From Cyanothece sp. BG0011 (GTDB lineage: Bacteria; Cyanobacteriota; Cyanobacteriia; Cyanobacteriales; Microcystaceae): a stretch of DNA of 64,000 nt. The notes beneath the pieces were generated by a model. That model made no database searches, was not told the DNA's origin, and worked only from the letters and a program-made list of their open reading frames with translations. This document shows, in pieces, positions 34,915 through 44,117 of the stretch. The position numbers and the translations under genes were made by a program. Each line of letters starts with the position of its first letter. The first letter of the stretch is position 1. Location: assembly GCF_003013815.1 (NCBI RefSeq), contig NZ_PRLH01000183.1:1-64000 (forward strand), in the 5' to 3' direction.

Positions 34915-36115
34915 CCCTGAATTTACTGGACAAGCCAATAAACTCGAACCTCCAGGCGACCTTACACTTCGCCCCACTAAAGCTATCATCAACGACCCAT
35001 TAAGATCAGCATCTCCAATCCATCCACAAGCTTTATTACTGCATTTAAAAGACTTATTATTTCTTAGTCCAATATGCAGACAACAATGACAAGTTTGCGA
35101 TGTATATCTTGGGTTAATTGCTATTACCTCAATCCCTTCTTTAATTCCTTTATATTCTAGAAATGTTCTCAACTGATAGAAAGCCCATGAATTCGATCGT
35201 CTTCGTTCAGTTTTATTTCTAGGTTTTTGATTAGTTCTTTCTCGAATTCCCGTTAAATCTTCAATAGACACAAAGGATTGAGTTTGTTTAGCTTCGTTAA
35301 TAATAGTTTTAGATATATTGTGGTTTAACCATGCCTGATATCTTCTTTCTTTCCCTGATAGCCGTTTCAAGATTTGACGACATCTACGCCGTGTTGACCT
35401 TGTGCCTTGGGTTGCTTTTTTCTGCAAAGAAGCTCTGACTTTGGTTAATTTATCCCGTTTTTCTTGAATCTCCTTTCCTGACCACGATTTATTAGTAGAG
35501 GTAACTGCTATGTCACGTCTCCCAAAATCTACCCCTATAACCCCCCTGCCTTCGGCATCCCCCCTATTAGGGGGGACTATGGGGGGTGGAGCGTCAGATT
35601 TGAGTTGAATATGCACATACCAATCCCCATCTTTATGTTGACAAACTTGTGCTGATGTTGGGTTTTGTCCTGATAGTTTTCCTCTGTGATAATTACTTAC
35701 TCTCATAGGAATTTTAGCTCGTTTCCCAGTTGTACTAATACTAGCCAAATACCCAGTCTCAATAAACCGAAAAGTACGAGCATCACAATCAAAACTAGTC
35801 GGTTTAAAGTTTTTGACTTTTCTACCTTTCTGTTTAGCTGTTAAGCGATTAGCTGCTACCCTTGCACAAGCTCTAACAACATGATTAGCTGTCAATCCAA
35901 AACGTTCTTTAACGTCTTGATAACAAACAGCTTGGATAGAGTTTCTATTGGTCAAATTAGGTTTAACTGTCTTATTAATATAGTTACAAGCATCAGCAAA
36001 CGCCAGAGCAGTATCGTCTAATAATTGACGTTGCTTTAATGTAGGTTGAAGTTTAACAACTAGCGTTAAGACTTGTTTCATCGACCTTAAAAACTCACTA
36101 AAATGACATACTAAC
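34868..36115 (-). mobile_element. IS200/IS605-type element with TnpB only
   Basis: The element carries one gene, tnpB, and no TnpA. Its right end has two hairpins overlapping the end of tnpB: ACGCTA/TAGCGT (34879-34901) and GGGCT/AGCCC (34902-34917), typical of IS605 ends and of the right-end (omega/reRNA) scaffold. Exact borders are not certain to within some tens of bases. It sits between the host gene's 5' stub and the group II intron remnant. Confidence 0.75.
34882..36081 (-). CDS. tnpB: TnpB RNA-guided nuclease (IS605 OrfB)
   Basis: The 399-residue protein starts MKQVLTLVVKLQPTLKQRQL at 36081 (the frame is open further up, but the family starts here). RuvC residues are intact: Asp in IGVDFGRRDIAV, Glu in FVSIEDLTGI and Asp in GWIGDADLNG; the zinc ribbon reads CHCC with a second pair in CSNKACGW. 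A G/C-rich palindrome has added about 15 residues (DAPPPIVPPNRGDAEGRG) before the first RuvC strand, in frame. TnpB enzymes cut DNA guided by an RNA from the element's right end. Activity seems possible; the insertion makes it uncertain. Confidence 0.9.
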   Translation of the reverse strand: MKQVLTLVVKLQPTLKQRQLLDDTALAFADACNYINKTVKPNLTNRNSIQAVCYQDVKERFGLTANHVVRACARVAANRLTAKQKGRKVKNFKPTSFDCDARTFRFIETGYLASISTTGKRAKIPMRVSNYHRGKLSGQNPTSAQVCQHKDGDWYVHIQLKSDAPPPIVPPNRGDAEGRGVIGVDFGRRDIAVTSTNKSWSGKEIQEKRDKLTKVRASLQKKATQGTRSTRRRCRQILKRLSGKERRYQAWLNHNISKTIINEAKQTQSFVSIEDLTGIRERTNQKPRNKTERRRSNSWAFYQLRTFLEYKGIKEGIEVIAINPRYTSQTCHCCLHIGLRNNKSFKCSNKACGWIGDADLNGSLMIALVGRSVRSPGGSSLLACPVNSGLQKAHAIATA

Positions 36116-36241
36116 ATAGAAAGCGCAAGGGTCATGGGGGTGAGAAGCAATAAGAAGCCAATGCCCATCTGTAATGGATGTGGATATGCTGACGTATTGC
36201 TGGTCTATTAGTAAGAAATAGTCTCTATTAGAGGTAGTTAA

Positions 36242-36934
36242 ATGTCGAAGGCGAGTATAACCAAGACTACGCTAGAATGGAACACAATCAACTGGGCAAA
36301 AATCCAGAGGAAAGTGTTTAAGCTTCAAAGCAGAATATTTCAAGCTGTTAAATCAGGCGATAAAGTCAAAGCTAAAAAGCTTCAGAAGTTACTGTTAAAG
36401 TCACATTATGCTAAGCTCTTAGCGGTTCGCAAAGTAACCCAAGACAATCAAGGACGGAAGACAGCAGGTATCGATGGTATAAAGGCGTTACGCCCTAACC
36501 AAAGAGTGAAACTTGCCTACGAACTAAACGTTAAAGGTTACAGAGCAAAAGCACTTAGACGGATATGGATTCCCAAACCAGGACGTGAAGAAAAGCGACC
36601 TTTAGGAATCCCGACCATCAAGGACAGAGCAATGCAAGCTTTGGTTAAATCAGCCTTAGAACCGTACTGGGAAGCCCAATTCGAGGGAACATCTTACGGC
36701 TTTAGACCAGGCAGAAACGCCCATGATGCCATCGGTAGAATCTACACAGCAGTAAACAAAACTGCAAGATATGTTTTGGATGCCGATATATCAAAATGTT
36801 TCGATAAGATTAAACATGATTACCTACTGTCCAAAGTAGATTGTCCCACCGTCATGAAACATCTAATTAAAAGGTGGCTAAAATGTGGTGTCATAGACAA
36901 TGGCGTATTTGAGGATACCAAGACACGGAAATAA
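36242..36934 (+). pseudogene. Group II intron reverse transcriptase, truncated N-terminal part
   Basis: 230 codons cover RT domains 0 to about 3: NWAKIQRKVFKLQSRIFQAV, GRKTAGIDGIKALRPNQRVK, IPKPGREEKRPLGIPTIKDR, YGFRPGRNAHDAIG and DADISKCFDKIKH. The frame then ends (VFEDTKTRK stop). The YADD catalytic block, the rest of the RT and the maturase domain are missing, so it can neither reverse-transcribe nor assist splicing. The HNH end of the same protein follows out of frame, which shows an internal deletion of roughly 250 codons. Confidence 0.88.
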
Positions 36935-37284
36935 TGAGACATCAATTGGTCAAACCCGAAGCATCACCTTATGACGGAAATTGGACATACTGGAGCAGTA
37001 GACGTGGCAACTACCCAGAAACACCCAACAGAGTTGCAAAACTCCTAAAAAAACAAAAAGGTAGATGCACGTTATGTAGACAACACTTTACACCTGATGA
37101 CTTGATAGAAATTGACCACATCATCCCGAAATCGAAAGGCGGTAAGGATGAATATAAAAACTATCAAGCTCTACACCGTCACTGTCATGATGTTAAAAGC
37201 AGAAATGATGGCTCTTATGATTGGTCAGATAATGGCTATGAATGGAAAGATGGTGTATTAACGGTACCAATGACAATGGACTAA
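36934..37284 (+). pseudogene. HNH endonuclease end of the group II intron protein
   Basis: The 116 codons carry the C-terminal endonuclease of a group II intron-encoded protein: YDGNWTYWSSRRGNYPETPN, zinc cysteines in CTLC, the HNH core EIDHIIPKSKGGKDEYKNYQ and LHRHCHDVKSRND. It has its own ATG and an intact nuclease core but lacks the DNA-binding and RT parts it normally needs. A free HNH product might still be made; more likely it is the detached end of the deleted IEP. Confidence 0.8.
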
Positions 37285-37365
37285 TTGCCGAAAGCCGTAT
37301 GACGAGAAATTGTCATGTACGGTTTGGAATGGGAGTCGGGATAGGTGACTATCCCTTCGACCCCT

Positions 37366-39336
37366 AATATTCCTCTCGACTCTGTGCAATTGCGCCGACA
37401 GGAACTTTCAGTACAGAGCGAGCCTCCTTGCGACATCAAGGTGAATCTTGATAATTCTTCTCATCAGTCCGATCTGATGGGAATTGATATTAATTCGGAT
37501 GTTGTTACCGTCACTGAAACCTTACAGGGGTTAATTCAAGAGAGTGCATCTGAGGGGGGTGACTCAAGTGCAAATATCGATAGTTATATAACCACAGGGG
37601 CAAGTAGTTTTGATGATCCCATTACTAATAACAACACAAAACAATCATTAATTTTTAGCGATCGCGAAAAAGGAACGTTAGACGATAACGATCTCATTTA
37701 TCAAGGAGGTTATAGGGATGAATATCGGTTAACTGGTTTTAGTAATAATGAAACCATTATCCTAGATTTAAAAGCGTTTGACTTTGGTAGTTCCTTGCAA
37801 TTAATTAATGGTGAAACAGGGGAAACCATTAAGCAGTCTGATGTCGAACAAAAGGATGGATCGATTAATAATCAATTGATGTTTACCCCTGACACCGATA
37901 TAGAATATGTCGTTCGAGTCACCTCTATTGAAGAGGCAACCACCGGAACCTATAGTTTAGGGACAACTTCAGGGGAACTGACCGAAAAATTGATTTTTAG
38001 TGATACAGAGACAGGGATTTTAGACAGCAGTGATCAAACGTTTCAAGGTCGTTATCGAGATGAATATATTTTAAGAGGACTTGAGGATCAACAAACCGTT
38101 ATTCTTGAATTAGAAAATGTAGGATTTGGTAGTTCCCTGCAATTAGTTAACCGTGAAACTGGAGAATTAATCGATCACTATGAGGTAACAGAAACCGAGG
38201 GAACGTCTTATAGTCGACTGCAGTTTACCAGTAGCAATGAGATCGAATATTTAGTAAGAGTCACCTCTACTGGAGACAGCGAAAGCATCACAGGCAACTA
38301 TACCCTAGGAACCACTTTAGGAGAACTGACCCTAGGAATTAGTGATCAAACCATTAAAGGAACTTTAAGTGACAGTGATGAAATGATTGACTTGTGGCGT
38401 GGCCGATATACAGACCGATACGAAATCACAAATGTCTCCCCTGAACAGACAATTAACATTGACTTTAATTCCTCGGACTATAGTAACATCGTATTTTTGA
38501 TCAATGCAGACACTGGAGGCTATATCTGGTCTAACATTAGTTCCTACGATAGAGAAAGCGGTATCTACACTTCTCAGATTACTTACACCGCTAGAGAAGA
38601 TGTTAATTACGCTGTGGTGGTCAGTTCTTATATGTCACGACAGATGGGAGACTATAGTTTAACCATTGATACCAAGACATCAGTATCCGGTGGATTTGAT
38701 ATTAATGATGATGATGCCCATCCTATTCTCAAAACTCGTCTCATGGATAACTATCTACTCTCAGATGTACAGGTGGGAGAAGATGTCAAACTGAACTTCA
38801 ATAGCAGTTCTTCTAATAATTTAGTTCAACTCTATGATCAAGACACAGGCGATGTGTTACAGACAACAACAGAAGCTAATCTACAATTTACTGTCGAAGA
38901 AGGAATTAATTACGGAGTCAGAGTCTTAGGAGAAGCTGGAGAAACCTATAGCTTAACCACTGATACTGGTTTGTTATTTGATAGTAATGTCATTGGACTC
39001 AATGAAACCATTACCAGTTCTCTGGTAACCAGCGATGCTAGACTCGACTATAAGGAATATTGGAGCTATCACCGATTTTACTCAGACGGTTATTACTTCT
39101 CTGCCGATAGTTTACAAGGACAAGATGAACTAACCATTAAAATTGATGCCGAGTTTGCTCCTGAAGTCCATATTGTCAATGCTCAAACCGGAGAATTTCT
39201 TGATTTTGATAGGACGCTTTATCGGACAAACCTAACCCACACATTCGATGTAGAGGATAATATTGATTACCTAATTCTCGTGACCTCTCGCCATAACGGA
39301 CAGATAGGTGAGTATACTCTTTCTTTAACAACATAA
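37366..39336 (+). pseudogene. 3' part of an interrupted gene with five pre-peptidase-like repeats
   Basis: 656 codons resume directly after the intron. About 100 Ser/Asp-rich residues precede five units of 95-115 residues, each with a pattern like LIFSDxExGxLDxxDxxxQG, YRDEYxLxG, then GSSLQLxNxETGE and VRVTSxxxxxxGxYSLGT; units four and five are more divergent. The pattern fits the bacterial pre-peptidase C-terminal (PPC) beta-sandwich family, often on secreted proteins. An open frame reaches back to a GTG (37345) inside intron domain VI, which is unlikely as a natural start. The natural 5' end is the stub at 34783. Confidence 0.75.
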
Positions 39337-39350
39337 ACCCTGTTGCGGAG

Positions 39351-39443
39351 TTCCCTACCCCCTGCCCCTAACCCCCCCTGCCCCTAACCCCCCTGCCCCC
39401 CTTATAAAGGGGGGTGTGGGGGGTTAGGGGGGTGTGGGGGGAA
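39351..39443. repeat. G/C-rich repeat block
   Basis: CCCCTAACCCCCCTGCC units lead into CCCCCTTATAAAGGGGGG and GTGTGGGGGG tandem units, then GAAGGTGTCAGATATGAG. Same family as the blocks at 7583, 21900 and 43829. The remaining 290 bases to the next gene show no gene. Confidence 0.8.
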
Positions 39444-39731
39444 GGTGTCAGATATGAGTTCATCAAAAATTTTTCCCTCTCTAGACAGATGATAAATAGA
39501 TTTAAAGTAAAGAAAATAGGATGTGTCAACGTTAGTCAAGTTTCATAATAAGAGATTAACCTGAGTTCAAGATAAGAAAATCTTGTCTAAGTGCGGTAAT
39601 AGGGAACGCTGGAACAGGGAAGGGAAAATAGTCAATTATCAATCAATTTTTCTTGGTATTATTGACCTTATCCTACCAACTAGAGAATCTATTTTTATGA
39701 CTTGTTATTTTAGATCAGATAAAAATTGAAT

Positions 39732-40142
39732 ATGAGTAATAAAGCATATTCAGATTCTTCTTTTTCTCGCCGTTCGTTTCCTGAAAAACTGAGTTTTACT
39801 ATTGCGATCGCCCTATTAGCAGTATTAATTAGTTTAATTTTCTATAGTTGGTTTACACAGTCCAATCAACCCCCGATTTTATCGGCTAGTTTTGGGCAAA
39901 AAATCCGTCAAGTTGAGCAACAATATTACGTTCCTTTTACAGTCACCAATAAAGGAGAACAAGCTGTCAAATCAGTTCGTATTATTGGCAAGCTAACCAT
40001 TGGCAAAACCATTGAACAGAAAGGGGAACAAGAAATTAATTTTTTGTCAAGAGATGAAAGCATTTCAGGGGTATTTATTTTTACCCATGATCCCCAAGCA
40101 GGAGAATTAGACATTCGGGTAACCGGTTATAAACTTCCTTAG
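39732..40142 (+). CDS. TIGR02588-family small membrane-anchored protein
   Basis: A 136-residue protein with one membrane helix (LSFTIAIALLAVLISLIFYS, about residues 20-42) and an extracytoplasmic beta-sandwich-like domain (YYVPFTVTNKGEQAVKSVRI to the end). It matches the TIGR02588 family, which I know to occur with TIGR02587 membrane proteins; that partner lies 2.8 kb downstream. Start at ATG 39732. Function unknown; probably membrane-associated stress physiology. Confidence 0.8.
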   Translation: MSNKAYSDSSFSRRSFPEKLSFTIAIALLAVLISLIFYSWFTQSNQPPILSASFGQKIRQVEQQYYVPFTVTNKGEQAVKSVRIIGKLTIGKTIEQKGEQEINFLSRDESISGVFIFTHDPQAGELDIRVTGYKLP

Positions 40143-40359
40143 CATCATAAGCTATTAAGTTTCTAAATTACCAATTCAACCGCTAGGGTAACGCCAGAGA
40201 AAGCCTTTGAAGAGTTTTTATAAACTTAGAAAATAAGGGTTTTAAATGCACAATAGCTGAGGAAGAAAAAGAAAATTAAATTCTGTCAATTGTCTAGATA
40301 TTTAACAACATACATCAGAAAACTATAGAAACTTTATTGACAAATAAGAGGAAACTCAA

Positions 40360-41199
40360 ATGTGGGTAGAAAAACTAGCAAGAGCAGGTTATGCTGCCAA
40401 AGGAGTTGTGTACGCGACCATTGGTATTTTAGCCATACAAGTGGCCATTAGTGCAGGGGGAAAAACAACCGGTAGTTCCGGGGCCTTGCAAAGTATCGCG
40501 TCTCAACCGTTTGGTCAGTTTTTATTGATTTTAGTGGCCATTGGCCTATTTTGTTATAGTTTATGGCGTTTAATTGAAGCGATTTTTGATCCTGAACATC
40601 GTAGAACCGATTCTAAAAACATCGCCAAACGGATTGGTTATTTATTCAGTGGGATAATTTACGGCGCGTTAGGGGTTCAAGCTGTGATGATCGTCACTCA
40701 GGCTGCATCTAGCTCCCAAGGAAGTGGTAATTCTACCTCAGACTGGACAGCAAAACTGATGGCTCAACCTTTTGGTCGATGGTTAGTGGCACTGGTGGGA
40801 GCAATAACGATCGGGGTTGGTTTATATCGTTTGTATTATGCCTACAAGGTTAAATTTCGTCGTAAACTCAATTTAAGAGAGCTAGATGTCAAGACAGAAA
40901 AATGGGTAATTCGTATCAGTCGATTTGGCATTGCAGCGCGAGGAGTCATTTTTGTGATTATCGGATTTTTCTTTTTGCAAGCCTTTAGACAATACGATCC
41001 CAGTGAAGCTAAGGGACTTGATGGGGTCCTTCAAACCTTAGCCCAACAACCCTATGGAAAAATTCTCTTAGGGATCGTTGCTTTGGGATTAATTGCTTAC
41101 AGTATTTATCTATTTGTCCAATCGAGATATCGACAAATTCCGGTTAGTAATGTACCTGATAGTTTACCGCGAGAGTTAGCGAATCATCGGTATAAATAA
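40360..41199 (+). CDS. DUF1206 membrane protein
   Basis: A 279-residue inner-membrane protein built of three repeats of the DUF1206 hairpin: ARAGYAAKGVVYATIGILAI, then AKRIGYLFSGIIYGALGVQA and SRFGIAARGVIFVIIGFFFL. Each repeat has two helices, giving six in all, joined by conserved loops with QPFGxxLL (SQPFGQFLL, AQPFGRWLV, QQPYGKILL). AGAGGAAAC precedes the ATG. The function is unknown; genes of this family often lie near stress genes. Confidence 0.88.
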   Translation: MWVEKLARAGYAAKGVVYATIGILAIQVAISAGGKTTGSSGALQSIASQPFGQFLLILVAIGLFCYSLWRLIEAIFDPEHRRTDSKNIAKRIGYLFSGIIYGALGVQAVMIVTQAASSSQGSGNSTSDWTAKLMAQPFGRWLVALVGAITIGVGLYRLYYAYKVKFRRKLNLRELDVKTEKWVIRISRFGIAARGVIFVIIGFFFLQAFRQYDPSEAKGLDGVLQTLAQQPYGKILLGIVALGLIAYSIYLFVQSRYRQIPVSNVPDSLPRELANHRYK

Positions 41200-41378
41200 T
41201 AATGATTGAACCCTATTCCTAAGGGCAGATACTCTGTATTTCTTAAGTCAGAGAAAAACTCAAAAAGATTGTCTGCGCAGACAATTTTGATTCACTCCGT
41301 AAGAAGATGAAATGAGAGGCATTTATTTGCTCAAATAGGGTTAATCACTCATAAAATTTAGCTCTACAATTACTACTT

Positions 41379-42926
41379 ATGTCATCTCCATCTACAAAAC
41401 CGATTTCTTACTGGATCGATTCAACGCCACAAACAGATTATTCAGAATTTGTTGAAAATACTTCAGTCGATGTTGCTATTGTTGGGGCTGGAATCGTCGG
41501 CTTAACCGCAGCCCATCGGCTGAAAAAAGCGGGTAAAACCGTCGCTGTTATTGAGTCTAAAAAAGTGGCTACGGGGGTAAGTGGTCATACAACGGCTAAA
41601 ATTACCGCCTTGCATCAACTGATTTATCAAGATTTAATCTCTCAATTAGGACAAGAAAAGGCAAACCTGTATGGTGAGTCTAATCAAGCAGCGATCGAAT
41701 ATATTGCTAACTTAGTCGAAACTGAGCAAATTGATTGTGATTTTAGTCGCCAAAACGCTTACACCTTTGCTGAGTCGGTTAAACAACTCGACAAAGTAGA
41801 AGCAGAAGTAGAAGCAGCCCAATCTTTAGGTTTACCGGCTTCTTTTGTCAAAAAAACATCGCTTCCTTTTCCCATTTCCGGTGCCATTCAATTTGAAAAC
41901 CAAGCTCAATTTCACGTTCGTAAATATTTACTCCATTTAGCAAACAGCATTCCAGGAAACGGGAGTTATCTCTTTGAAGATACCAGAGTTGAAGATGTTA
42001 AAGAAGAAAAAACCGCTTGTCGAGTCATAACCCGCCGAGGGCAAATTACAGCCAAAGACGTGATCGTGGCCACTAATATTCCCATTCTCGATCAAGGACT
42101 CTTTTTTGCTAAAGCTTACCCGAAACGCTCCTATTTAATCGGTGCGCCCATTGACCCAGAAAAGGCGCCTCAAGGAATGTTTATCGGAACTGGACAAAAT
42201 TATCGTTCTATTCGTACCACCCCTTATAACGGTCGTTTACTCCTATTAGTAGGGGGTGAAGGCCACAAAACCGGAGAAGTCACCGAAACCGATAAACGAT
42301 TTTTACCCCTTGAAGAGTATGCTCGCGCTCGGTTTGAAGTAAATTCAATCGATTATCGCTGGTCCTCTCAAGATATGGTTTCTTTTGATAAACTGCCTTA
42401 TATCGGTAAATTAACCCCTCTACATAGTCATATTTATGTGGCCACGGGCTTAAGTTTATGGGGCATGACCAAAGGGACGTTATCAGGAATGTTGCTCTGC
42501 GATATGATTTTAGAGCAAGAAAATCCTTGGCTCAATTTATATGACTCAACCCGTGCCACTCCCTTTGTTTCTAAGACTTCTATTAAAGAGAATGCAGACG
42601 TGGCCATTCATTGGATTGGCGATCGCTTTAAAGGTCGACAAGACTCTGTCTCTGAACTGAATCCAGGAGAGGGTAAAGTGGTAGACTTAGAAGGGGATCA
42701 AGTAGCCGTCTATCGAGATGAGAAAAATAAGCTTCATGCTGTTTCTGCCGTCTGTTCTCACTTAGGTTGTGTGGTTAATTGGAACGAAGCGGAAAAGAGT
42801 TGGGACTGTCCTTGTCATGGGGCGCGTTTTGATTGTGAAGGCCAAGTGCTTCATGGTCCTGCGACGAAAGATTTATCTAATCTTCAGGTGTCAGAAGACC
42901 AAGAAGGTAAAGTTGTTTCTGTGTAG
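41379..42926 (+). CDS. FAD-dependent oxidoreductase with C-terminal Rieske domain
   Basis: A 515-residue soluble fusion. Residues 1-400 form a DadA/GlpD-like FAD oxidoreductase (VDVAIVGAGIVGLTAAHRLK, near residue 30; ATGLSLWGMTKGTLSG near the end). Residues 425-515 are a Rieske [2Fe-2S] domain with CSHLGC and CPCHGARFD providing two Cys and two His ligands. Such fusions move electrons between an amine or hydroxy-acid substrate and an acceptor; the substrate is unknown. The TIGR02587 gene begins one base after its stop. Confidence 0.92.
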   Translation: MSSPSTKPISYWIDSTPQTDYSEFVENTSVDVAIVGAGIVGLTAAHRLKKAGKTVAVIESKKVATGVSGHTTAKITALHQLIYQDLISQLGQEKANLYGESNQAAIEYIANLVETEQIDCDFSRQNAYTFAESVKQLDKVEAEVEAAQSLGLPASFVKKTSLPFPISGAIQFENQAQFHVRKYLLHLANSIPGNGSYLFEDTRVEDVKEEKTACRVITRRGQITAKDVIVATNIPILDQGLFFAKAYPKRSYLIGAPIDPEKAPQGMFIGTGQNYRSIRTTPYNGRLLLLVGGEGHKTGEVTETDKRFLPLEEYARARFEVNSIDYRWSSQDMVSFDKLPYIGKLTPLHSHIYVATGLSLWGMTKGTLSGMLLCDMILEQENPWLNLYDSTRATPFVSKTSIKENADVAIHWIGDRFKGRQDSVSELNPGEGKVVDLEGDQVAVYRDEKNKLHAVSAVCSHLGCVVNWNEAEKSWDCPCHGARFDCEGQVLHGPATKDLSNLQVSEDQEGKVVSV

Positions 42927-43805
42927 GTGATAGCTATTATCAACAATACTTGGAAAAAAGAACTCGATGAGATAATTCGTGGAGCATCAGGGGGATTTTT
43001 ATTCGGTATTCCCCTGGTTTACACGATGGAAGTATGGCGCATTGGCTCTCAAACTGATTCATCCTTGATGCTCTTGATTTTGTTGATCACTTATTTAGTG
43101 ATTTTCAGTTTAAATTCGATTGAGGGCTTTCGTCGCAAAAAACGAAAAGGATGGACTGATGCGCTTTTAGAAAGCAGTGAAGCTTTAGCCATCGGCTGTT
43201 GTTGTGCAAGTGTCACCCTTTTACTATTACAAAAGATAACCCCGATCACTCCTTTAGAAGAGGTGTTAGGTAAGATCATCTTTGAAATGGTTCCTTTTGC
43301 TATTGGTACAGCCTTGTCTCGGGTTTTATTGGATGGAGAGCCGAAAAAACCTGTTTCCCAAGAGGATAAATCTCGAAAAAAACGAGATAATCAGCAACAA
43401 GTTCAGGTTAATGAAACTTTAGCCGATATTAGTGCTAGTTTTCTGGGTGCGATGATCGTTGCCTTTAGTATTGCCCCCACTGATGAAGTTCGCGTTTTGG
43501 CTGTATCAGCTTCTCCTCCTTGGCTCATTGTTATTATCATGTCTTCTTTGTTAATTTCTTATATGATCGTTTTTGCAGCCGGTTTTACTGATCAAGCTAA
43601 GCGCAGAAAACAACGAGGTTTGTTTCAAACCCCGGAAGCGGAAACGGTTATTTCTTATTTAATTGCTTTATTTATGTCAGGGTTAATGCTTTTGTTTTTT
43701 CAGCAATTAAATTTTAATATGCCCTGGTTTTTATGGTTACAATATACCATTATTTTAGGGCTTCCTGCTGCTATTGGTGGCGCAGCCGGCCGTATTGCTA
43801 TTTAA
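42927..43805 (+). CDS. TIGR02587-family membrane protein
   Basis: A 292-residue integral-membrane protein with six to eight helices, starting GASGGFLFGIPLVYTMEVWR and with a basic loop RKKRKGWTDALLESSEALAI. The whole length fits TIGR02587. The GTG start directly after the TAG of the oxidoreductase gene means tight translational coupling. Its usual partner TIGR02588 lies upstream, and both families often occur together in environmental bacteria. Function unknown. Confidence 0.85.
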   Translation: MIAIINNTWKKELDEIIRGASGGFLFGIPLVYTMEVWRIGSQTDSSLMLLILLITYLVIFSLNSIEGFRRKKRKGWTDALLESSEALAIGCCCASVTLLLLQKITPITPLEEVLGKIIFEMVPFAIGTALSRVLLDGEPKKPVSQEDKSRKKRDNQQQVQVNETLADISASFLGAMIVAFSIAPTDEVRVLAVSASPPWLIVIIMSSLLISYMIVFAAGFTDQAKRRKQRGLFQTPEAETVISYLIALFMSGLMLLFFQQLNFNMPWFLWLQYTIILGLPAAIGGAAGRIAI

Positions 43806-43828
43806 TTCATATCTTGTACCTTCGATAA

Positions 43829-43941
43829 TTTCCCACGCCCCCTACCCCCCTGCCCCCTACCCCCCCTGCCCCCTACCCCCCCTGCCCCCCTTATAAAGGG
43901 GGGTGTGGGGGGTGTGGGGGGTGTGGGGGGTGTGGGGGATA
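43829..43941. repeat. G/C-rich repeat block
   Basis: Three CCCCCTACCCCCCTGCC-like units, CCCCCTTATAAAGGGGGG and four GTGTGGGG units. Same family as the blocks at 7583, 21900 and 39351. The 312-base gap in which it lies contains no gene. Confidence 0.8.
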
Positions 43942-44117
43942 GCAATAGGCAATAGTAAAAAATTTCTTTCTAAAGAAAGATGGATAAGGTTGTGAAAGTT
44001 AGTTTTAATAAAAAATGGAATAGATAAGTCTTTGAATATATCAATTAATATTGAAGACTGAAAGAGAGCAAAGAGCAAAAATAAATTATCATCTGTAGAA
44101 TTTTTTAGAGCCTAATT

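Larger units (their letters stand above)
36110..37365 (+). mobile_element. Group II intron remnant, 5' half missing
   Basis: The 3' end is well preserved: domain V (AAAGCCGTATGAC, loop, GTCATGTACGGTTT, about 37287-37324) and a domain VI hairpin (GGGATAGGTGACTATCCC, about 37338-37355) end just before the host gene resumes. Upstream, only about 130 bases of intron-like leader precede the reverse-transcriptase ORF, against the roughly 500-600 normally needed for domains I-III, so the 5' splice site and most of domain I are gone, replaced by the TnpB element. The intron cannot be expected to splice. Confidence 0.8.

Noticed and set aside
37345-37365. GTG at 37345 as the start of the pre-peptidase-repeat gene
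   Set aside because: It lies inside domain VI of the group II intron, without a ribosome site; the natural 5' end is the stub at 34783.
43857-44078. Minus-strand frame of 73 codons
   Set aside because: Its C-terminal half is repeat sequence (HTPHTP) and it lacks a credible start.
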